Positions 1 to 11,300 of a stretch of DNA of 64,000 nucleotides are shown here, in pieces. The translations under genes were made by a program, and so were the position numbers. The stretch is taken from positions 5,583,501-5,647,500 of the forward strand of contig JBBMNZ010000026.1 of the NCBI GenBank assembly GCA_037954325.1, read 5' to 3'. The notes beneath the pieces are model-generated. The model saw only the letters and a list, made by a program, of their open reading frames with translations, searched no databases and had not been told where the DNA came from. Every line of letters starts with the position of its first letter. The first letter of the stretch is position 1. Source of the DNA: Fistularia commersonii. Lineage: Eukaryota; Chordata; Actinopteri; Syngnathiformes; Fistulariidae.

Positions 1-1074
1 AGAACCACTCTTAATTCTCATATTTTGCGCTATAATGCAACAGCTCTGGTTTATTTTAATTACGGATGTAGAGAGTTTAGCAGACCCAAGTAGAAACGCA
101 TTAACTATTGAAGTCTGAGCTATTCGAAATTAAAACTTTGGATTCAACCTACCGGTAATCAATATCTTTTCCTGCATAGTGGAGAGGGAAAGATCAAAAC
201 ACATGAACTTACCAAAATGCTGGTAACTAGTGTGTCAGTGAGGGAAAGAAAATACATTTTCTTCAAATAAAAACACACCTCAGCAACCAGTCCCTCTGAG
301 TTCCAAAAGCCGATGTCTCATTCACAATTTAACTTGTTAATTCTTCATTTTTAAATTCATTCCTCGTCATCGTGGTCCTGAATTTATCAAATCTTCTCTG
401 ATATGGCAAATGATAAGATGCCTCGCTATTGACATAGAGAGAAGATAAATGTGACATAGATCACATCGCTACATTAGATGTTCAAGTTCTGCATGGGTCA
501 GACTGTTTCAGAAAAAAATCTATTTATATAACCTTGCTTTTATAAAGGCACAAGGTTAACAAAGCAGAAATCACAACATCTGGATGTTTTTTGGAACTTG
601 CTATGGTTAAAACTAATAAAAAAAAACAACAACTTTGCATCGTGGGCAGGGGTCTGCACTCTCAGATGGCTGTAATTCAAAACTTGGCATTCACATTGAT
701 CTTGCTTGTTTCAGCATACCTGAACATTGTTTTTCCAAATGCACATCATTCACAGCTGTCATTAATCCTCCAATGGAGCGCAAACAATATTCATATTTAT
801 TTTGTGGATTTGTTTTTTTATCTACATCTTTCAGGAAATGTCATCTTTAAAGTCCTGAAAGGAGATGAAGGAAGTGCAGGAAGTGTTTACACAGATGCAT
901 ACGTATATCAAACATCGAGACTTTGTACACTCGGAAAGACATCATTCTATTGGTTTTCCAAAACTCATTATTACTGTTATTATTATTAAATTGTTCTTGT
1001 GGATGCCACCGCTGCAACTGTGTGAAAATGTCAAGAGAGGCCTGCTAAAATGTGCTTTGACCACATGGAGGCAG

Positions 1075-1078
<4 letters not shown>

Positions 1079-1117
<39 letters not shown>
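1079..1117. repeat. (TA)n microsatellite
   Basis: About 19 uninterrupted TA dinucleotides. Confidence 0.95.
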
Positions 1118-1122
<5 letters not shown>

Positions 1123-2044
1123 CTATAATATACAACAATATCAGTGGGTTATCCTTAACATTGTCTATAAAGTATTAAAAGAATTACGGAACAGCGGTGT
1201 CACGCCCCGGCTGAGTGGACAGTTTCATTCAGTAACGGGTTGAACATGTTTGACGGGAAGATGATAATGGTGTGAGATATTGGAGACACAAAGCTGGTTA
1301 CAAAACACTGTATGGTGGTAGCTGTCCCCTGGTGGTAGTAACAATTTCAATAATCACATTGATATTAATATATTAATATTTTGAAAAAAAAACAACTCAT
1401 CAATATTCCCATCATAATGGATTTCATTTCAAGTTATTGCAACTGTCTGTTTTTTTACAGGTTAAAAAGATAGTTAAGGCAACTTCATATGTTCCAAGGA
1501 AATTATGAATATTATTAAATGTTTATATTATTTTTAAAGCAATTCACCATTTTAGGAAATGTCATTCCCCCAGTGTGACTAAAACCTGCTACTATGATGT
1601 GTAGCTATAATTTAGAAGCTCCCACTGTGTCACAAAACACAAATCCAAAACCCACACAGTCTAAAAGGTGATGACATAATTGTTTGATTTTTGGAAAAGC
1701 TAGATGTGTCGGTGGCGGTGTGATTATCTTGTTTAGGGCTTCAAGGTTTGGAAATTGAAGTCTGACTGCATTCAAGCGGTTCTTAGTTTAGTGCGTAACT
1801 ACTTTATGTTCTTAAAAAACTGTCTCTTACGCTTCGAATAATATCTTTTTTGTACAAATTTCTGTGTTTCATTTTGTTAACATTTTACCACTGGGTGATC
1901 TGTCGGTAACAGTTTCTTTCCACTGTCTCAGATGACCTTTTATTTTGTGGCTTGTTTTCCATGTCATTGATATTGTAGTTTTGTTTAGCCAGCCCTAAGG
2001 GAGACAATTCCAGTTATCTGAGTATGGAAATGAAACAGAAAATC

Positions 2045-2757
2045 CATACATCTATCCATCCGTCTTCTCCGGGTTATCCGGAGTCGGGTCGCGGGGGCAG
2101 CAGCCGGAGCAGTGAGGCCCAGACCTCCCTCTCCCCCAGCCTGGAGACATAGTCTCTCCAGCGTGTCCTGGGTCTTTCCCCACGGTTTCTCCTCCGAAAT
2201 GGACATCCCCGCAATACTTTCCACGGGAGGCATCTAGACCAGATGCCCGAGCCAACTCATCTGACTCCTCGCTATGCGTTGGAGCAGCGGCTCCACTCCG
2301 AGCTCCTCCCGCATGACCAAAGTTCTCACCCTATCTTCAAGGGACGGTCCGGCCAACCTGCGGACAAAAGTCACTTCGGCCGCATGTATCCGCGATCTCG
2401 TTCTTCTGCTCACTACCCACAGCTCATAACCACAGATGAGGGTGGGAACGTAGATTGACCGGTATATTGAGACCCTCTCCTTTTCGCTTAGCGCCCTCTT
2501 CACCACGACAGACCGGTAAAGAGTCCGCATCGCTGCAAAGGAGACCCTGAGACCCCGAATACAGGGATCGAACAGCCCGTACGACGGGGTTCGGTACCCC
2601 AGACTCCCAGAGCCCCCCCTGCAGGATTTCCAACGAGACACAGTCAAATGCCTTCTCCAGGTCCACAAAAACTCCTGTAGACCTGTTGGACAAACTCCCG
2701 TGCCCCCTCGAGGACCCTGATGAGGGTAAAGAGCTGGTCCGCTGTTCCACGACCAGT
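2045..2757 (-). mobile_element. Rex1/Babar-like non-LTR retrotransposon remnant, internally deleted
   Basis: On the - strand the DNA encodes pieces of a reverse transcriptase: RVLEGAREFVQQ and VDLEKAFDCVSLEILQG from the start of the RT domain, then RSVVVKRALSEKERVSIYRS, VPTLICGYELWVVSRRTRS and REELGVEPLLQRIARSQMSW from the region after the palm. The frame changes around 2550-2680 and the palm with its FADD box is missing, so an internal deletion of several hundred codons is inferred. The 3' flank at 2045-2110 has the CCATCCGTC...GGGTCGCGGGGGCAGC sequence common in fish copies. The element is dead. Confidence 0.8.
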
Positions 2758-4472
2758 AAGAAATAAGGTTGTATCAGTGAAAGTGAATCGTGAATGATAG
2801 ATCAATGTACTCCTTGTAGAAAAGAGCTGTGGTTGCTTCACACAGTAGATTCCAAATGGGAGGGAGCACTCTGTGAGAAGTAAATCCCAAAAATTGCAGT
2901 CAAACAATATTTGGATTTTGTGGAGACGGCTGATGGGCTTCTATGGGGAGAAAAGTAGACTTCTTATAAAGTTGCGCTTAATTCGAATTGACTAAAATGA
3001 GAGAAACTATTCGGGAGGAGTTAGGTTCAGAACTGCAAGCAGTGTGTAAGCAAATCAAAAGTGTACTGTTCTTAAATCCTCCTATCTTCAAAATCGGGTT
3101 TACATCAGTTCGTCATGCAAATTCTCCAAATAGTCACACAGCCACTGGAACTCCAGGCTTTCTGGGAAATGGAAAAAGCAGGAAGATCTAGTTTTGGAGA
3201 AACGTCAGCTGATATTGCAAAAGATTTAGGTGTGTCTTAGTTTGACATCTTGTTTGATCAATGTTGATTCACTTGGCGACATTTGAGTGATTTGACATTA
3301 GAACGGTGTTAAAGAATGTGAAGCTCGTCAGTTTGTTATTGCAGTAGAGAATTGAAGTACAGAGTTGGCACGCAGGTCTTTGCTTTCAGATCAAACTTCA
3401 AATTGAAATCACCAGGGCTTGGATCGTCCAAGTCTTGAGATATGAGGGAGTTATTTGCTATTGTATTTACACTACAATGATGTATAAATGTAAAACAAAC
3501 AAACAAGCAGAAGGGGGAAAACATTGCTTTGGTGCGGTCTCTAACATGGCCTGAAATGATCAAAACCAGAAATACATTATCCTGGAGGAAACTAGGTTGT
3601 TATTGTTGGTGACAGCAGAGACGGGCAAAAGAAGCGAAGGGAAATTATGTGAAATTATTAACGTCAAATCGGAAAGTCATGGCATGGAGGAAGGAATATT
3701 GCGAGGGACGGCAGCAGCGAGATGATGCGGTGAAAGGGAGGAATCTATAGTCAGTCCAAAGAGGAGTAGAAAAGGGACAAAGCAGAAAAATAAAATGCAC
3801 GAAAAAGGAAATGTGAGCTTGCAGAGGGCTGGACAGGGCAATCTCAGTAGGACACTTTTATACACAGGAAATCATCTGGCAGGTCTTTGTAAACTTTTGG
3901 ACTGAGGCTGAAGGTTTTATCATGCAGGGAATATGGAATCTACATGGACGACAGCCTGCCAGAGAGACACGGAGGATATGGAGACAGGGATGAAGTAATA
4001 ATATGTAGGATCCGAATTTTAAAGACAACAAGCGTGAAGTGAGTACTGAGTGAGTACATTGGACCAAAAAAAACAATTGGAGAGAATCTCGTCTTTTTCT
4101 TTTAACAAAAAGACAGAAAAAGGAAAAGTTGTCGGACAACTTTGACAGCAACAAACATATTGTGATGTCATAGACCCCCTTTTGACATCATGCCTTAATA
4201 AGGCTAATAGAATGATAAAGAAAGACATGTTAATGCAACCGCTCCAAAATACCAACTGCTGTGAAACAGCACCATCAACAACCACAATTTATATAACTGC
4301 TTTCCATTTAAAGTTAAGGGGTTTGCTCCACTTAAAGGGTTCAGTTTGATCTCACAGGTAAGAGCATGAGCAGCTTCCACAATGTTAAGGTTTAGCGGGA
4401 GCGAAATATTCATCTACATCAAACAAATAAGGAGAGATCTGCAGATTAGGTTATATGATATATACCAATGAA

Positions 4473-4609
<137 letters not shown>

Positions 4610-5271
4610 ACTGCAGCCTAATTGCTCCTCATTAACAGATCTATTATGGTAGTATTTTGCCCCACATTGTAAGTCTGAAGAACCACCCCCCTCTTTTGGA
4701 AACATACTCCCACCCTTTCGGTGTGTGTGTGGGTACGTGCGTGTGTGTGTGTGTGTACTCCCATTATGAAGTGATCATGTGACGTAATTGTGAAAAGAGG
4801 CGCAGTTTCTAATGCCACAAGCAGACACAGACAGGGTCAGGTACGTGACCATATTCAAAGATCTAAACTCCTTGAGATGTCTATAGCTCTGTGTCCACAA
4901 TCATTTGCACTGGTTCGAATGCATCTCTTCTCTCTATTGTTTGCAGGCATTATGCTAATCGAACTCTGTTTGAAGGGGCTTTGGTTGGGGGGGGAGGTAG
5001 CAACACTGCACAGTATTGTTTCCGCAGCCCACACGTGCAGCAAAGCAAAGAGCTGCTCTCTGCTTTTCGGAGTCTGTTTTCTTCTGTACAATTTACAGCC
5101 ACAGTCAGTCTCATTTTGACATTCAAAGTCATGTGAAAAGTTGGAATTTTCGTAAATGATCGTCTTCGGACTGTTTGCCACCGTGCTGTGTGTGATCGTG
5201 CCAATGGTGGTGGTTTTGATGGTGATGATAATTTATGTTGTGGATCATTACTGTATATCCCTGCCTTTTAG

Positions 5272-5354
5272 GAGACATTCCCAACAAGCCGACGACTCAG
5301 CAGGGATGATCGAGAAGATGGCCTCCGGTGGCGAGGACATGGAAAATAAAGAAG
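5272..5354 (+). CDS. prune2: PRUNE2 exon (linker before BCH region)
   Basis: The acceptor follows the pyrimidine-rich stretch ending TTTTAG at 5271 and the donor is GAAG|GTAATA. The exon starts with the third base of a codon and ends with one base of the next. It encodes a polar segment containing MIEKMASGGEDMENKE. An internal ATG GCC at about 5319 could start a short isoform, but nothing in the sequence proves this. Confidence 0.7.
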
Positions 5355-8300
5355 GTAATAAACATGGAGGTTAACTCGGTATTAATGTTTAGATCTTCAT
5401 TTTGCACACGCTTAGAGGTGGAATTGTGCTCCATCGTTTTCATTAAAGTGTGTCTATAACTAAGAACCAAGACTCAAACAGTAACAAATTATCTGATAAG
5501 AGTCAACTACCTGTCTTATTACACTAACAAACAAGTGCATATTAAAAAAGAAACCTCAAATATCTCTCCCAGCCCTGTCTGAAGATTTATCAGTGGGTTC
5601 CAATCTGCGAAGGAAGTTAGCAGCACCGCCGCTGAACGTGTCGCTGGACCACAGCGAAGGTTCCCTCCTCTCAGACACAGAGGATGAGGCTTTGGACACT
5701 GGAGACGACCTGGATATGAACATCGACGAGCTGGATACGTCTGATGAGGCGGACTCGGTCGAATTCAACAGACAGGAACACACCAACCGTATCAGTAAAT
5801 ATTAACATTTATATGTTGATATTATCCGGTTCAGATATTGTATCGCAGCTGGAAAATTTACATTATTATTTTTTTTTTAAATCCAGACTTCAGACACCAG
5901 CTATCCAGTTCAGATATTGTATTGCAGCTTGAAAATTGACTTTTTATTTTTATTTATTTTTACATTCAGATTTCAGACACCGCTAAGACTCTATTTATAA
6001 TGGGTGTCTGACCGCTGAGTAAACTTAAAATGTTAATTTGAATTGATGGTCCCTGCCAAAAATCTGCATGTCGTTACCATTAAAATCATCAAAAAATAGC
6101 CTCTTTTTTTAAAAGAGCTAAATTGTCTATAATACATAACTAGAAAATGAACAGAAACATCAAAGATAAGCAAGAGATTTTTTATTGTTATAAACTTAGA
6201 AACCCAACATCCTGTTGAGCTTTTGAATAATTGTTACATTATTTTTAAAGGATGGTTTGCTGTTGCGTAATTCTCTTACTTTAATTTAAGTGGTCGGAAA
6301 AGGCTTACTAATGCAGTTGAATTTAACTATTCAATATTATGAAAATGTCCATTTACTCTACGATTTTCTTTTTTTGTGCATCTCTCATGTTATTTTGAAT
6401 AAACAGAAATGGCCATCATCGCTATTAATTCTGAAACACAGTCTGATATCTGAGACCCATCATCTCAAATCATCGTCTCCAGCCAAAAACAATATTCCGT
6501 ATTGTGGAAACCAAAGAAAAATGCAGGGAAAGTTTTCTTTCCCATCAGCTGTGTTTGATGTGTCCTATAGGAGACTCCGAAGAGTCCAATCGTGATCCGG
6601 GAGCAGCATCGAATAAAGCTCCGGCTGGACAAAGAGCTGCTGATGACGGCCGGGAGGGCCGGCTGTGGAGGAGCGTTGTCATTGGCGAACAGGAGCATCG
6701 AATTGATATGAAGTGCATCGAACCCTACAAACGCGTTATCTCTCATGGAGGTACACACATAAAAAACGCTCAGAAACTACTGTCTCTTGTTCCCCTAAAT
6801 TGACCTTGGTCAGAAATAATCCCAATTAATCCCAAAGTCTGTTGAGAGTTAGGATTTGCTATTTTTTTTACAGGCGCATCATCTCTGTCACCGTTGCTAA
6901 TTTGAAATCTCAAATACTCCTTATTTATTTGAAACATTTCAAAAATGATTTTCAAAATCTCCCACATTAAACTTAATGTCCAATTTTTCACACATTTGCG
7001 CCTGATTAATTTCTTTATCATATTATCAAAGCCTTACTCTATTTATATGGGTTCTATGTTCCACTTTTCCCAGTATTTAATAAAATGACTTTATTTAGAA
7101 TTTACTGTGAATATCAAATCTATTTTGTGTCTTCTAAATGGATTGGATTGGATTGGATTTAGTTGTGCTTACGGCCTGTCGTTTGATGGCTGTATCTATC
7201 TGAGAAAAGCACGAGCTGCAGGACTCTGGCTCTAAGTAACACACGATGAAACAATATGTTTAAAGAACTGCCTCAGTTAATATTAAGTCAGGTTATTATT
7301 ATGGTGATGAACACCACAGACGTTAGACAGGCTGATGTATCACTCCAGAGAGTTTGCCAACAGTATGCGTAATGAAGCGGACAGGAAAAAAAAAAGACGA
7401 ATGATACCGAGGACTTGGCGTATGTAATAAGATCAGCTCAGTGAGAGACGGAGACTTGCGATGCTGTTAAACTCAAGACTGTGTTTTGAGGAAATCCGAT
7501 ACATGTAGAATGCGGCTGAAACCCTCTCGGTGTCCTTTTGCCTCTATTTTCCAGGTTATTATGTGGAACAGAACGCCATCATTGTGTTTGCGGCGTGCTT
7601 TCTACCTGACAGCGATTGTGAAAACTACAATTACGTAATGGAAAATCTTTTTCTGTAAGTAACGCGCTTTATGCGTCGATACTTGGAACGCTAAATCATC
7701 AAAATGATTTAAGAATCAGTGCAATATGGTTCGAACAGAAAGTGAATTCTTTTGATAATTACTTTCTTAAGAACCTGTTGATATCTAATATGGCTGCAAT
7801 TGAGACCAAATTGAAAAGGTGTAAAAGGTCACTGTCTTTTTCATTTCTAGGTATGTGATAAGTACCTTGGAATTAATGGTGGCAGAGGATTATATGATCG
7901 TGTACCTTAATGGGGCCACGCCTCGCAGGAGAATGCCTGGTTTTACCTGGATGAAAAAGTGCTACCAAATGATCGACAGAAGGTACAATTTACAGAAAAC
8001 CGATACAGAGCTATTGTTTAATATCGTAATGGACAGACGCATGTCTGTAAACATTGTGGGTCAAGCCAATACTGTAACCTTGTACATTGATGATATACTG
8101 AATCTCCATTGTGGGAAAGTTTGAACCATAGTGTCCTCAAACCGTTTTTGAAAAATGCACTTGTTTTTCTCATATGCCTGCTTCGATGCTTTTGTTTTAA
8201 GACGTAGTCATGATATTATTTTATTGTCATTAACAGTGCTGCTGTTTACATCTTGTTCCTCTTCCTTTGTTCCTCAGACTGAAGAAGAATCTTAAAATGT

Positions 8301-11300
8301 TTATCATTGTTCATCCTTCCTGGTTCATTCGAACGTTACTGGGAATCACCAGGCCATTCATAAGGTGACCTAGTTGTTCTAGATAAAAAGAAGAGATGTA
8401 GATAGTACTATTTACATTTGACTCGTCATGCAACTCTTGATCTATGTGGGCACTGGGATTAATGTGAACAATGCCGATCTGTTAAAATGCAAAAATAGCT
8501 TGCGACACAATCTGTGAGCATTTACTTATTTGGAAGAGCAAGACTTGATGGTATCTGTTTGGGTTTTTTTTTTTACAGCTCTAAATTTAGTAGCAAGATC
8601 AAGTATGTGAACAGTTTGCAAGAGCTGGGTCAAATCATCCCGATGGAGTATGTTCACATTCCACCCAGCATTGTTAAGTGAGTAAAACAGAATTTTTGCT
8701 TGGCCTCATTGAGCTTCCGCTTGCAGCAGTAGAATATCTTACTGCTTTTATCCGAACGATCTTGAAATATCTTTTGACACCAATTTCATTCACCTCCTTT
8801 ACTGCCATTTTAGTAAGTCAAATGATACGGCATACTTCTTTCACATGTAAGACCGGAATACATCATCAGCGGTGAATTGTATCAGTCATGTTTTTTTTTT
8901 TTAAAGTCTGGAAATATTATGGTATAAAGTGCAAAAAAAAAAAAAAAAATTTTTTTAAATGCAACGCACATTAGGCATACTCACAAATCTCTCACTCATC
9001 TCTCACCCCAAGGTATGACCAGGAGAGTGGTATACACAAATTTGCATGCATGAGGTAAATCAACTAACCTGCCTGTTTAGCTTCAGTTGGTTTTGCGATT
9101 CTCCCTCATTAATCTTTTGTCCAATATCAGTGTTCCCTAGTTAGGGGTCTTGACCTCCAAAGGAGCTTATAAAGGAAGATTTCCTCAAACAAAAAACTTG
9201 ATAAAATTCTGAAAAATAGTTGGTTTAGCAAGAACTGTTACAGTTGTCATTTAGCAGATTTCTTTTGGAATGTGTTTGGATAGACCTGTGCATGCACCAC
9301 CTCCAGGGATAGTGGCGTTTGTGAGTCTCTTCATGTTTTTGTCTTGTGGTGGGGGGCTAAAATGTTTGATCCCTGCTCTGAGTGAATAATCTTTGGCTAA
9401 TCTGTTTGGGTTTTTTTTGGTTTTTTTTTTTGGCTGTTTCCTATCCAACCTGATTTTTTTTTCTGATCCCGAAAAAAGCAGACTGATATGAATAGGATAG
9501 TTTATGTTAAGTGGAGTTTTTGTGGGGGAATACCCACCCCTGTGTCCTAAAGCTGGCAAAATGTTTCCCTCGAGTATTGAGTGTCATTTGAGCATGAACC
9601 ATTTTTTTCCAGACAGACTGTTTTGTATTCTGTTTTGCAAAAATGATATTAGGTATAAAAGAAAAATGGTTTGTGTAATGGCCTGATTCCTCCATTCCTG
9701 TTCTCTTAAAATGGCATTTATTTGTCGAGACTGTAAAACTAATCCAGTCAAATGAAACAGAAATTGCCAAAAATGTAAGTAAATCAAAAAAACAATAACA
9801 CTAGAAGGATTGGTGTGAATGCACTATAAAACCGAATACCATTTTCTGATGGGGATCAAACTAGCATTGGTTGCTGTTAGAATACAATTTAAACTTTGGA
9901 CTCTCTTGTCAAAGTTCCACGCATGTGTAAACAATTTATACTAATACTAATTCTAGTTTATTTTATTTTGAAACATCAACACATTCCAGACGTAGCTGGC
10001 CGAGAACTGTATGTGGCTTCCAGAAACCTTGTATATCCATTTCCTTGTTTTTAAGAAATAAATAATAAAAGTACTCAACTGAGTTTCAAAGTTCCCTTAA
10101 GTGCAATCAGATGAGGCCACCAGGCCGTTGTTTTACTGCATGCCATCAAACTGACACAGTCTCTGGTTTTGGTAGACTTTGGTTTCAGTTTTGATTTTTT
10201 TTTTGGCCTATAGCATATGCCGCAGAGGGCTTCGCCAACTCTCCCAGGTGCTGGTATGATACAGGTCAAACCGAAGCTGAAGTAGGCATATAGACGGGTA
10301 GACTTGGTTTTGACATGCTCAGTTTCCATATTAAAGTGTGCCTGAATCATCCCAAATATTTACACAGATATACAGGAGCCAGGAAGAACTGAAAGTTTAT
10401 CTCTCAGTTGCACTTTGATGGATTCTTTGTGAGGTTAAAATCAGCCAGTTACACTTGTGTATTGTACAGGTTAGCTGCACCAAGTGTAGGTTTTCAGACC
10501 AAACAAATTTTGCTAATTTCCTCGACTCTCCCTCAAGGAATGAGTGTAAGATGTGAAAACATGTAGGGGGTGAGGGCGAGATATTTTCTGGAACTGCAAA
10601 TGATTCAATATGAAAATTGCCTGCCAGACAAGCTCCACTGGTCAAACTACTTTGCATGGGAATGAATTACCGTATGCGTGCTTTGTTTTTTTTTTTTTTT
10701 AAATTCCATCTAAACTCTTATCTTGACTTGAATCAGAAGGTTGGACAAAAGAAGTTACTGTTCAATTCAAACAAATGGGACAGGATGTCCTCCATCCAGT
10801 GATGAGTTCGTCCACCATTTCAATGTGTCTCATGGGCACACTTTGCACAATCCCCAGCATCAAAATAGCAATGTTAAAAAATAAAAAAACATGTGCATGA
10901 TAAATGCAGAAGAAATCCAAGAAACGAGTCTAATCCAGAACTGATTACAATGGTGGATCTGCTGGGCTGCTAACTCTGCAAATACACTTAGTGCAACATA
11001 ATCTGTAAGAACTAGAAAGGCAGCAGCAATCACATTTAAACAACACTCATATTTAATCAGTACATAATATAGAAGAAACGATTAAATTCAAGTATTTCAA
11101 TCTCAACTCCCACTTTTCTCTGGGCGGCCATGTGCTTTTGGTTTGTTCTTTGTAGCTATAAGTGTTTTTCACTCCCCATGACTATCAAAACGACTGACTC
11201 CAGACACAGGGCAGAATAGGAATGAAAATTTAGACTATTTGCATTATATTTCACCGTATGCTTTGCTTTTCATGCTGTCCCTTTGTACCTTGCTAGTTAG

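Noticed and set aside
5156..5270. Hydrophobic frame (MIVFGLFATVLCVIVPMVVV) that looks like a membrane segment joined to the PRUNE2 exon.
   Set aside because: A clear 3' splice site lies between it and the exon, and no family member has such a segment there; it is intron read-through.
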